NCBI RefSeq assembly: GCF_024323335.1 | Contig: NC_066583.1 | Coordinates: 368,215,877 to 368,279,876 of the forward strand | Reading direction: 5' to 3' | Length of the DNA stretch: 64,000 bases | DNA from: Lathyrus oleraceus | Lineage: Eukaryota; Streptophyta; Magnoliopsida; Fabales; Fabaceae | Part shown: one piece after another, positions 20,737 to 33,129 of the stretch | Position numbering within the stretch: the stretch's first letter is position 1 | Layout: every line of letters starts with the position of its first letter | Made by a program: the position numbers and the translations under genes | Notes under the pieces: generated by a model | Told to the model about the DNA's origin: nothing | What the model saw: only the letters and a program-made list of their open reading frames with translations | Databases searched by the model: none

Positions 20737-23700
20737 TGTCATACCCTAATTTTTAACCCTAAGATCCCACACATCGTTTGCACCCTTGCTACACAAATAA
20801 GGTCACCTCTTGGTCCCTCTTCCTCTCATCTTTGGGTCTGTCTTTTGCAGGGATCATCAATCACCTCTTTGTTGGTATTTTACCTTTGTGTTTATATGTT
20901 CATTACTTATCTAACCACTAATCAAAATAGCAAAAGTATATCTTGTTTCTTTCAAGTTTCTTGTGCAAGGTAAGGTTTCCCATCAAGAACATCAAGCATG
21001 ATTCCTCAGCCAGGGCTTTGTTAATTCCTTAAGTCAAAGGTTCATGTGTTTATTTTCATCCCTTCTTCACCAAGTTATCTCAAGCTTTGAGAAATATAAT
21101 AGAGACATTCAATTACACCTTATTTTGAGTTCATATGATCATCCATGTGTTTTGAAATGCAAGAAAATTCCAAGTGCACAAGCTTGTTCCAAGTGGTTTG
21201 ACCAAAAAAGTCAACATATGAAGTCAAAGTTCCAAAGATCATAACTCCTTCAATTCTAAAAAAAATTGAATGCTTATTTTTGCATTTGAATCTTCTCAAC
21301 ATCCTCTACAACTTATCTTTGCATGACAATAGCCAATTATGCTTGGAGGATCATCAAAAGTTTGGAGACATTATAGGTCATTTGTGGACTTAGTGAAAGT
21401 TGACCTATTTTCAAGTGACTTTTTCTCAACTTTCAAGGATTGTAACTTCTCCAATTTTCAACATTTGAGGCTGAGTCTTTTTTCACAATATCATTTGTGA
21501 CACCCTCTACAAGTTTGCTTCAATGATCAAGGTCAAATTATACTTGGAAGGCCATGGAATTCATTGAGACATTACCTATCATTTTCATCCATTGGATACT
21601 CAAATTTTTCTAAGTTATATGACCAATATTTTTTGTCAACTTCAACATGACATAACTTTGTGCTCAAGCATCCAAATGTGACCTTTCTTGGCACATTGTA
21701 ATCTTTGCGGTGATGTCAACATATTGCAAAAAGAATGGAACCAAAAAGCCTCCTGAGCAAGATGCCCCCTTATGTTGAACATGGTGACTTGGAACTGAAG
21801 AAATCACCATTGCCTGAAATTTGAACTTCACTAATCTCAATTCCAAGACAAATTAGCATGTGTTTTGGACCAAACATGTTTAACCAAGTCTCCAGAAGTT
21901 AATTGACCCTTGAAACATATCATTTGGCTGAGTTTTGATGGATTACAAGTCACATTTTTCTCACATTCAGATCAAATTCATTTTGCACGAATTCAGCTTA
22001 ATTCCACACGTATTTGGATCCAAACACATTCCCTATAAATAAAGGAAGCTATTGTATTCATTTCAAAGGTTTTGAGACCCAAGAAACCCCTGCTGCAATC
22101 TGAAGTTTTTCAGAAAAATCCAACTATCGTGTTTTGAATTCCAACTTATTTCAACCCCATTTCTTGATTCCATTAGCATCTTCGGCATTCTCTGAAGCTT
22201 TTGCAACAATTCCTAAGCTCTGAGACCTTCTGAAGTGCTCTAACCATATCGAGCTTCATCAACTTCTGATCACCATTTGGACAAGGTAGTTTTGAGCATC
22301 ATTTAAACTCAAACAAGTTACCACAATGTAGTCATTCATTCTCTGATGCTTTCCTGTATCTTATTTGGTGTTGATTGATCGTGTTCATCATTTAATTTAA
22401 TTTTTAGTGGCTTGCTTCTGAAACTTCTATGAAATTCCCCGTGCTCAGTTTAGATAAATGAATTTGGCGCATAAGGTTGAATTTGGGATGAGAAGAGGAT
22501 CACAATGATGGTGGTCTCTTGTTCTAAATTTACCAAACGATGAAACTCCAGTGAGACACCACCGGAGAAGATGACCAGAGTATTTCAGGTCGTCTAAGTT
22601 TGGCCAAACACGTTAGACAAACAAAATGTTTTCATTGGTTCGTTTTGAATTAGATCTTGTGTGTTGTTTGTGTTGCATTCCATCATGCGCTCTAATCTGA
22701 GGAGTGTTGGATCTGCCACGTCAATTAATGAGGCGTGATCCAACGCTCAGTGTTTTTTTTAAAATTCTTTTTCTTTTATTATTTTTAATTGTTTTTTCTT
22801 TTATATTTTCCTAGAAAATCCATTTTACATCCAAAAAATCCCAAAATAATTTTTAATATTCTCTTTTATTTTTCTTCATCTGATTTTTATTTTTTTACCT
22901 TTTATTTCACTGATTTTTTATTTTTCATGAATTTTCTATTTTCTCCATTGTTTTAATTGGTTTAAAAATATTTTTCCTGCATTTTTAAATTCTGAAAAAA
23001 TTATTATATGCTTCTTATTTTATTTCCAACCTTCCATAATTTTCTTGGCCATTTTTTGGTGTTTTGAAGGACCTTGTGGATTTTTTATTTTATTTCTATT
23101 TTAAAATTCTTTTAAAAATACTTTTTATGCATTTTTATTTCATCTAATTTCATTTTTATTTTGTGTGACCTTTGTGAACGTCTGTTGGCCTTGGATCATG
23201 ATGGTTTGGACCATAAGTCTCATCAAACTCAATGGATCTTGAGTGTTGATGAGGTGAAAACCCTAATCCACCAAAATGGATAATTAATTTTTATGATGAC
23301 TTAATCAAACCTTTTATCCAATTTGGGTGTGATCTCTCTTGTCCCCTTCTTCTTCATCTCTTTCTTTTCCCTTTTGATCAATTGGATGACTTGTATTTAT
23401 CTTGTTCATGATGTGTGGATTGGTGCTTGATGAATTTTCATCATTTCAAATCTACCTCTTAGTTGATCATGGAACATTTAAGGTACTTTGGATTGATGCA
23501 TAAGTTTGTCGTAAGTGTCATGAAGTATGGATTGAAGTAATGGACCATCCTCCTAGCATTTGTGCTTGATCATTTTTCTTTCTTTTTTTTCTTTTTTGTG
23601 TGGCATGACTTTAGGAGAATGATTTACATATCATTTTTCCATCACGTATTAACACTAACATTATTATTGACCGACCTCAGATAGTTGTGACTTCTACATA

Positions 23701-25390
23701 AGTCCAATTACGATTGCTTAACATAACACTAAATTTGTCCCGAAAGTAAGGCATTTTCATAAGTGAGATTGTAAGTCTCATATTTCTCATGGTATTGTGT
23801 GAAAGTATTGCTCCCTTTTCATTTGTGAGAGCTAGTGGCATAATTGTTGATTTTATCCAAGTTGGAGTCATTCTCATGATGATGTATAGGTTCATATTTT
23901 CATGCTTGTGGGTGAATAGTCGAGTGTTCTCCAAAAAATGACCAAAATCATCTTCTATTTTTTTATCACTAACATAATTTACTAACATCTTATTATATTA
24001 GCTTTATCTTAATGTCATTTATTTTATGCCTTTATTTCTTGTTATTTACTTTATGCTTTTATTTTAGTATCTCATATTATATTGTTTTATGACTTATTAT
24101 TCGTTCTTTGTCCATTTGAAATTTCATTTCCTCGTAAAAAAACATTAATGAAGAAAAAACCCTTAAAAAAATTTGTTTCCCCTGATTCATGGACTTGAGG
24201 TTACTATCCTTAGCAATGTTATGGAGTTATGGACTTAGAGCTAGGCCATTGACATTTTCTTTGGGAGATTGTGATTTGAGACCTTGGGATTCATCTGATA
24301 TCTTTGACTTTGAACTTCTTTTGGAGACTTGGTTGAGTTACTTTGCCTTCCTCTGATGCATGATTATTCTTTGCTTATTTGGCTTGCTTGAGGCTTAAAT
24401 CCAAAGGAGGGAATTCTTGTTTGACTCATGTCATAAAGCTTTCTATCTCTTAGTTAGATCTTTTCTCCATAGCTTTTACTTTATCCTCTAGGATAGTCTC
24501 TTATTCTCCTCCCCTTCTTTAATTTTCAAATCTTCTCCCTCTTTTCAAAAATCTTCTTGATTTCACACTTGAACCACTTTTCTTAATAAACCTTGATTTT
24601 TGTCAAGTGATTTTCAAAACCTTTTTCCAATAAATTCTAATCCATCTTAAGCATATTCAGACCAAATTTCAAAAGACTAAAAAAATGCATAACCCATTCA
24701 AATCATTTTGTGCCCTTTGTGCCTTTTTCCTTTTTAGAACTTTTTTTCTCAAACTTTAGACATGAGTCATTTCCATAGTTGAGATATAATTCTCCTATCC
24801 CCATAGCATTGATGATAACTCTTTTCCATTTGTGAGAGCTAGTGTCATACTTGTTGATCCTTATCCAAGTTGGAGCCCTTCTCATGATGATGCAAAGTTC
24901 TCATACTTGTGGGTGACTAGTTGAGTATTCTCCTTAAAATAACAAAATGTATTTTCCTTAAAAATAAATCAAAATAAACATCTTCGTTAATTTTACCATG
25001 AACGAAGAGGTTTTGATCCTCCATTGTACCTTGTTGGTACGTAGGCATGAGACTTCAAAAGTCTCGGCAAACACAAAAATAAAGAAAAAACACACTTCTT
25101 TTCCTATCCCTCCAATCTTTTGCAAACAACATATTTTTTTCAAACCAAAATGTACACATCTTCAAAGAGGTTCCCATGGAGTACCATGGATGTTTAGGGT
25201 GCTAATACCTCCCCTTTGCATAATTAACCCCCGGACCCTTATCTCTTTTTATTAGTTTTGTTTTAAAACTTCTTTGGGTTTTGTTTGTACCTTTTCCCTT
25301 TTCCTTTGGAAATAATAAAAACGCGGTGGCGACTCTTGCTTTATGAGTTAAGTTAATCAATAGCTTAATCTCAATTTTTTTACCGATACA
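20737..25390 (+). mobile_element. Ogre/Tat-like solo LTR inside element B
   Basis: 4654 bp, starts TGTCATACCC and ends CGATACA; flanks ATGAC (20732-20736) and ATGAT (25391-25395) are a near-perfect 5 bp duplication. It has GGGTGCTAATACC at 25197-25209 and GGTGGCGACTCTTGC near 25325, as in the other Ogre-like LTRs. T-rich low-complexity DNA occupies about 22750-23160. No PBS, PPT or coding region follows, so it is a solo LTR. Ends and body differ from the 5604-10389 copy, so it is another subfamily. Confidence 0.85.
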
Positions 25391-27663
25391 ATGATCCTTT
25401 AAGGTTTTCCATTGTTTGAGTTTAATTATCCTCATATTTATCTTTTAGGAGACTTTTTCTTAATATATCTGCACACATAAAAGTTTATCTCTAAAACAAA
25501 TATGAGGGGTTAGTTCAACAAAGTTAACAATATGAGTTCTTCTATAGTCACGGTCTTTAAAAAAATGATTTAATAAAAAAATCAATTTTACTTTGAAGTT
25601 TTAAAGATCATACATATAGAAGAATTAGACGTTATTCTTACCTTTGTAACAAAACTTACTTAATGCTATAAATAACTTGTGTTATAAAAGTTAAAAAACC
25701 AAAACGGTTCAACAGTAAGATTATGGCTCTTACCAATAGTTTCAGATCTAACAAATTTACCTTTTATTGTTACTATACGAATAAACTTCTCCTCTCTCGT
25801 AAGAGTAAACTAAGAGAAAAATATGTATCTCTTAAATCATATGATTTGTACGTCCATTATTAACATGACATTTTGATTTTAAACTATCAAGGATATATGC
25901 ATCACAAATATTTTTTGGGTCATTTAATGCTAATATAATACATATTTTTTCTAGATTTTTCATTAGTATGATAATTACAAAAATAAGATGAAGCATACAT
26001 GTTTCTCATTTTACATTCATGATATTATTTATAAAAATGAGAAGGAGGATACAGAATCTTACTTTCAAGTTTTTTCTAAAAAAAGTAAAATATAGCAACA
26101 TGAACATTTTTATTACAATAATTACAATTAATAATATTACATTTAGAGGTCTTATTTGCATGACATATGTCACTAAAACTTTTTAAATTATTTTTAAGTT
26201 CATAACCTAAACTGACTTTGTTATAAAATGATTTTTGATTACTTAGAAGAAGATTCAAGTTATCTATTCCTTTGGTAAACTTATTAAGTGTGTTATGCAA
26301 ATCGTCAATTTTATTTTTTAAAATATTGCATTGTTTAAACATGGTAGGTTAAACCATACTATCATGTAATAGAGAGAAGAGCCAGATTATTAAATTAAAA
26401 TACTTTGTTTCTCTTTAGGCTATCTATTTCTCCTAACAACTTTTGATTTTATTTTTCAAGGGAAGATATAGTAGTCTTAATGCTGGAAATAATGTGTTTC
26501 AATTTAATTGAATCCCTATCTAACTTTTTTATAAATATGGAATAACTCATTATAAATGAACTTAGAAGTTAGATTAATTACCTATTTTTCTTCGTGGTAT
26601 GTCATAGGACATGGGTGAGTTTCTTCCTCGTTTTTAAATTCGTCGAATGAGTCCATGTCCTTTTTTTTATAATAAATGTCTCTAAATCTTGTTGTGGTCT
26701 TTTGTACCATTTATATTTTCTTTGATTCTACATAAATTCTAGATTTATGTATCTTTGTTTCCACGGTAGAAGCAAGTTGGAGTGAACGTTGATATTTCTT
26801 TACTTTGCTTTTGGAACATTGGAGTTTGTTTTGTATGCCTTAGGAATTTTTCGAATCTTCTAAACATGAGATCCATGTTTTTACTTTCACTTTGGCAATA
26901 TTCATCATCAGACTTCATGTCTTTGACATTTTTAACTTTTAGAGCAAGACTTTTCTTCTTTTTGTCTTCTTCTTCAGTCTCAACTAGTCGTTACATTTCA
27001 CATTCTTACAATTTTTCAAACAAGAGAGACAAATCTATAGAAGACAAGTCTTTAGATGCGTAAATCATATGATTTTAAGTTATCAACTATGATTTAAGCA
27101 TCTAAGGACTTTGATAATTAAATCCTCATTTTGAAAAACTTTATCTAGAGTTTTCATATGATTCACATTATGAATAAAATGTTCTCCCACATCTTAAATA
27201 TTTTCCTCATGTTCCATTCTAAATAATTTGTACTCATGGATTGACGTGTTCATTATATCCCTTTTACCTCGGTAGTACCTGTATGGATAAGTTGAAGGGT
27301 GTCTCACATTTCTTTAGCAATATCACAATGAGAAACATACAAAAACTCATAAATGCCTAAGACAACAATGATGATAGATTTTACTTTCAAATTGCGCTAC
27401 ATTTTTTCCTTATTCTCTCTTGTCTAGATTTCTCTATCTTTTTTATACAACACCATTTACTTGATGTATGGTAACGAAAGAATCATTCTTAATAACCTTC
27501 TAAATATCATAATCCATCCCCTCTATGAAAATAATCATCTTCTCTTTCCAAAAAGCATACCCTTCTCTTCTAAAGGACAAGGGCCTGTTTAGTGAATCAT
27601 TTGAATTCATTCATACCATACATAAGGATTAGTTTTATAGTATGATTTAGGCTCATATGCCCC
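25391..27663 (-). pseudogene. gag: Element B gag and protease remnant
   Basis: On the minus strand from about 27640: LNRPLSFRREGYAFWKEKMIIFIE (start of a copia UBN2-like gag, broken by stops), later KGIDNLNLLLSNQKSF and a decayed zinc knuckle CNYCNKNVHVA (about 26090-26130), where the final Cys is replaced. Past it (25990 to 25391) are scraps matching the protease and pre-integrase region. Multiple stops and frameshifts; integrase, reverse transcriptase and RNase H are missing. The longest open piece is 26076-26342 (88 codons). Confidence 0.7.
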
Positions 27664-27896
27664 CTTTTCACCAAGTGATTCTAAACTCAATAGGGGTTGA
27701 ATTGTGTGAAAACAATTTATAAAAACTTAGGTTTATGAAAACATTGTTATTAGTATAGATAAACAAATAGAGATATAACAACAAAAAGATAGAAATAAGA
27801 TGGAGAAGAAGAGAGATATACAATAGAAAGAATATACACAATAGAAAATAAAGAGAGAAGGGATAAAGAGATTTCACTAGATATTTATATAGGTTC
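27664..27896 (-). mobile_element. Element B 5' LTR, R-U5 part
   Basis: Lies just upstream (minus strand) of the gag remnant. It begins with a TATA-like CCTATATAAATATC, is followed by a CT-rich leader, and ends near AGAATCA at 27664. The rest of this LTR is cut off by chromovirus C at 27897. It is paralogous to the R-U5 end of 50130-51156, so the two cannot simply be halves of one LTR. Confidence 0.5.
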
Positions 27897-30205
27897 TGTA
27901 ACACCCTAAAATTAAAGAATGAAATCCATAATTTAGGATGTTACTCAAATATAACATACAAATGTTCCAATTACTTTCAAAACTTGCAGTGGTATTCAAA
28001 ATAAATAGCATAAACTTCAATTATCTCATCAAACTGAAATACTCAATAAAGTTAACATGAGCCAACAATTAACTCAAAACAAATAAAATGTATCATTCCA
28101 AATGTTACAGATCAGATTATTAAACCAACTAAATAATAATAAAACAATAAAATAAATGAAGAAAAGCTCCAAGGTCATCTTTCAACTCACAACAACACTT
28201 ACTCCTCTTGAGTATATGTACAACAATGTACAGAGCAACACAAAACAAACAAGAAAGGAGTGAGAATACACTCAAATATGTTAGCAATGTTAGAGAATGC
28301 AAGGGTAGCTTAAATCATACAATTAACCACGCACATTAAATTACACATCAATACAACAATCCAATTCATAAAACCTTTAGGTGTGCAATGTGACTCAAAC
28401 TCGATTCTATGCATGTGGTACCAATTTGGATATCAGAGGTTTGTTACTGATCTCACCCACTTAACAATGGTTCCTCATTCGAATTGGCTCCCCACTTTTA
28501 AATCCCGGAAGATCACAAATTCCCACTTTTGAACCACTGACGATTATCGGCCCCCGCTTATGAACCAATGACTTTCCTCTTTAAACACATCGACATAAAA
28601 TGATACATGACATAAAAAGTAATGCAACAACAACAGCAACATTTATGGTTCTATTTATAACCATAAACAACATAAAATATAACATTTACAGTAGTCCCCA
28701 CTTCTGAACTCCTCACCTTAACAAAACACATAATTATATCACAACACATAATTATACAAGCCACATCACATGTCACATCAATAACATGTAATTATAACTC
28801 ATCATACAATTATACAAACATTCTGAAACATATAACTATATCCATCAGCATATAATTATATCGACAATTCATAACTCATACATATAAGTATAATTCACAA
28901 CTTATTAAACTCATCCTGATATTTTATCACCATAAATTTCCATGCTTTTCATCAACATATAACAACCTTCACTTAGAACATTCTAACATTACAAACTCAA
29001 CACATGACAATCATCAATTCACGATTATATGATTATTCAATAATTGTCTCGTAAGACTTATCACAAGTAAACACACACTTCATATTTTCATGCATATATT
29101 AATCCTATAATTAACCATAATAAGGTAGTACTTTACGTCAGCTACCCAACGCTCGAACTACGCCCCAAACGGAGTCATGAAATTCAAGTTATGATGAAAA
29201 TAAACTCAGGAGAATTTTTCCACTAGAGTGTCTTGCTACACAAGGCTCCCCTTCTCTAAGTGAGGGCTTGCTAAGCGAGGCCCTTCTTTTATAAGTGCAG
29301 AAGCACATATATGTAAAACTAGAAATACGATTTTCACCATTGTAGGACATCCAAAGCTTCGATTCCGATTCCGTAAAAAGTAGTACGTTTAGAATTTCAT
29401 CACACATCAAACAAATATAATTTAAAAATATTAATAAGTTACCTCATCAATTTTTTACAAATTTAAGGATTTGTTTATCAAGCCAACACTCATGAACATA
29501 ACCATAAAAAATCCAGGTTGCACATACACACCATGCACAATCTCATCAACACAATAGAGCACAAATTTCATGTCAATTGCAATAACAAAAATAGTTTTCA
29601 CATTAACCTCAACCAAACACGCAAATATCAATAATGGAGAAAAACCTAGACGAGAGTGAGGATTCGTCTCTATAATTCATTCAATATACCTATATTAGAG
29701 TATTCCCCATACCTGAATTTTTAGCAGCAAACAATCAAAGTCCTTGACTATGGTGTTCTTCCCCTATAAGAGATTCCTAGGTTTTCCTCTTTTCCACAAT
29801 TTCCAAACTTCTACATACTGACTGATTTTGGCTCCTCTCTTTTTTCTATTTATTTAACCTAAAATTACATTTAAGTTAATTATTGCACTTTCACCCTCCA
29901 ACTCTTGTGCACTCACTCCTTACCACCCATATTTTACCAATGTTCTAATTTCTACCCAAAACTCACAATTTCTCTTATTTCATTATTATTTTATTATTTT
30001 AGTCACTTAAAATTAACTAATAATTCTTATCAATTCCTACCACTATGTATAAATCTCTCAAAATATCAAAAATTTCCAAATAGCTATATAACACACATTA
30101 TCACCAAAATAAATAATTAAAAACATTTTAAATCACCGAAATGATTAAATAAAAGCGACAAAAAAAAAATCAATTAAATTAATTAATTGAATTCGGGGTG
30201 TTACA
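27897..30205 (-). repeat. Element C 3' LTR
   Basis: 2309 bp; the plus strand starts TGTAACACCC and ends GGGGTGTTACA, perfect inverted termini. Homologous along its length to 43850-45675 plus 49768-50129, with many substitutions and small indels. Confidence 0.88.
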
Positions 30206-30219
30206 ACTCTCCCCCACTT
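30206..30219 (-). promoter_or_regulatory. Element C polypurine tract
   Basis: The minus strand reads AAGTGGGGGAGAGT directly before the LTR start TGTAACACC. Confidence 0.8.
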
Positions 30220-30242
30220 AAAGAATTTTCGCCCTAAAAAAT

Positions 30243-31597
30243 TACCTGAACAAAAGAGCTCCGGATAAGACTCTCTCACCCGGCTCTCTAACTCTCACGT
30301 CATGCTTCCTCCAACGGTCCTCCCCATACAACCTTCACCAAGAAGATCTCTTTACCTCTCAAGTGTTTCACTTCCTGATCATCAATCCGCAAAGATGATG
30401 CATCAACAGTCAAGTTCTCTCTCACTTGCATATCATACATCTGAATCACATAAGACGAATCTGGAACATACTTTCAAAGTTGAGACACATAAAACACACT
30501 ATGAAGATTCTAAAGATATGGTGGTAACGAAACTCTATAGGCTACTTCTGTTACTCTCTTCAAAATATGGTAAGGACTAATGAAATGCAGCGTGAGCTTT
30601 CGAGACTTCAATGAATGACCAACACCAGTCACTGAAGTGACTCTCAAGAATACATGATCTCCCTCTTGGAATTCAAGTGATTTCCTACTCTTATCATGAT
30701 TTCATATTCTTAGTTTGTCTGCTAAATGATATTTGGCCCAAACACTTCACCTTTACCACACCCATACCAACACAAAGGTGTCCTATACCTCATACAATAC
30801 AAAGCCTCAAATAGTTCCATTATGATACTAGAATGGAAACTATTGTTGTAGGTAAACTCGATCAGTGGCAAGTAAGTATCCCAACTATCTCTTTGCTCCA
30901 ACACACAAGCTCTCGACAAGTCCTCCAAAGACTAGACGGTCCTCTCTGTCTAACAGTCCGTCTGTGGATGATAAACAAAACTCAACCACAACTTAGTTCC
31001 CAAGGCTTCCTGCAAACTCTCCCAGAACCTCGAAGTGAACCTCAAATTTCTATCAAAAATAATACTCAAAGGAATACCACATAAACTGACAATCCTCTCG
31101 ATATACACCTCGACTAACTTCTACAACATACAACTGATCTTTATCAGAATGAAATGAGCAAATTTAATCAGCATATCCACCACAAACCAAATTGTATCAC
31201 TTCCTTTAGAAGTCTTAGGCAAACTCGTCACAAAATTCATATAAACTTTATCCCACTTCCACTCAGGCATACTCAACGGTTTCATCAATCCTGACGGCTT
31301 TTGATGCTCGATCTTCGAATTCTGACAAGTCAAACAAGAATAAACAAACTCAACAATATCCTTCTTTATACCTGGCCTCCAAAACATCTTCTTAAGATCT
31401 TGGTACATCTTAGTAGCACCGAGATGAATACTCAAACCACTCCTATGAACTTCCTCAAGAATACTCTACTTAAGCTCTGGAAAATCTAGTACACACACTT
31501 TATGTATGAATCTCATAACCCCATTCTCAATAATTCTGAAATTTACCTTCTTACCTTGATTGATCGACACCAGTCGGTCAATCAATCCCAAGTCAAC
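30243..31597 (-). pseudogene. pol: Element C integrase and C-terminal chromodomain-type region
   Basis: The minus-strand translation shows, from high to low coordinate, the zinc-binding H2C2 region (HLGATKMYQDLKK.FW..., CLTCQ), the integrase start, ACVLEQ..SWD.YLPLIEFTYNNSFHSS, then EFQEGDHVFLRVTSVTGVG, the LHSVFYVSQL block and a terminal ESYPELF. This order and the YPELF end fit Tekay/Del-type chromoviruses. Frameshifts and stops interrupt it. Element E entered at 31602/31603, upstream of the integrase zinc region. Confidence 0.82.
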
Positions 31598-31602
31598 TTT
31601 AT

Positions 31603-32720
31603 TGAAGGTGAGAAAAACAAGAAAGGGGGGTTTGAATTGTTTGGAAAATAAGCACTTTTTCAAAATGAAAATCACACAAGGATTTTTATACTGGTTCGCT
31701 TATAACACAAAGCTACTCCAGTCCACCCGGCCAAGGTGATTTCGCCTTCAACAAGGACTTAATCCACTAATCTTGAAAGATTGATTACAAACAACGTCTA
31801 AGAGAAAGATCTCTTAGTCCTCTCAAGTATACAGACTACACAGAGTCACTTGAGGAAATACACCAAAGATAAAAACTTATGTAATCTAGAGTGCTTCTAA
31901 GATAAGCAAATATTACAACAGTAAGAACAAAGTGTTTAACGTTTCAAGCAAAAACTTTGTGAAATGTTGAGAGAGATGAAGATTGTTTTTGTATGCTTGC
32001 TTTCTCTAACCTCTCAAAATTGATGTTTCAGTAAAATTTTGTGATGTTGTACTTGTGCCTCTCAATGTTGATTTGCAGTCCTTTATATAGAAGAGGAGGA
32101 TCCGTTGAACAATCATAACAGGTAATGACTCTTGAATAATAATTAGTGCCATAACTTATGTTGCTTGTTGCCAAAGCAACTTTCTCTTCTTGAATGACTA
32201 CTTTCCAAAAATAGTTCCTATTCATTTGAATTTGGAGTTAACGTCTCTTTCTGTATTTAGGAAGTCCATTTCCATAACTTTACTTGAAGTTAACGTTACT
32301 CTTCCTTATTTAGCAATTCCATAATCAAGGTCTTCGTGTTTCTGGAGATCTTGGAATCTTGCTATCTAACTTCTGATCTCTTTTGAGTTCTGATGGTTTC
32401 TTCAGATAGCGCTAAGAACTTCTGGAGTTTGACATACCGTTGTTCAGAATCAGAACTTCTAGAGCGTACTTCTTGTTCAGATGCTTCTGATACTTCACTG
32501 TTTTGCTCAGAGTTAGACTTTCTTGAACGTGTTTCTACTTCAGATGCTTCTGGTCTTCTGATAATTTGTATCTGATATGATTCTGTATCTGATGATTTCT
32601 TCCTTATTTCCTTAGAACCCTGCACACTTAGAAACTTTTCGTGAGGGTGCCATTTTTGGTTTCATCCTTTGTTATCATCAAAATCATGGAATCTATTGTA
32701 GAACAATTTTTGTTCTTACA
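31603..32720 (-). repeat. Element E 3' LTR
   Basis: 1118 bp; plus strand TGAAGGTGAG...GTTCTTACA. Minus-strand TATA box (TATATAA) at 32083-32089. Confidence 0.95.
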
Positions 32721-33129
32721 ATCTCCCCCTTTTTGATGATGACAAAACAAACTTAATTAGCAGATGAAACATAAACAATATCATATCAGATAGACAAGAG
32801 CTCCCCCTAAGATAGGCTAGGGAGTTCAGAAGTTCTTACCAGAGCTTCCAAGCAATGAGGTTTCTTGATACCTTCTGCAATTTCTTAAGTCTAGAGTTAG
32901 ATAAATTTATTTTTTAAAAAATATGTTGCAGAGTGCTTAAGGTATTTAGACAGTATTTTCATCAGAGCTATTAATGACTTCTCCCCCTTTTTGTCAGAAT
33001 CAAAAAGACATAGCAAAAATAATAATAATTCAAGAGAAAAACATTGTATTCAGATAAAAAGCAACAGAGGCAAAAAGGAACAAGTAAACATCAGAAACAA
33101 AGAAAGCAAAGCAACAAAATCCTAAGTGC
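32721..33129 (-). promoter_or_regulatory. Element E 3' untranslated region with two polypurine tracts
   Basis: Minus strand: AAAAAGGGGGAGAT abuts the LTR (32721-32736) and is the likely plus-strand primer. A second tract, AAAAAGGGGGAGAAGT (about 32979-32995), lies 135 bp after the 3' ORF stop and matches element A at 18185. No gene here. Confidence 0.8.

Noticed and set aside
30302..30580. 92-codon plus-strand ORF
   Set aside because: Antisense to the integrase C-terminus of chromovirus C.
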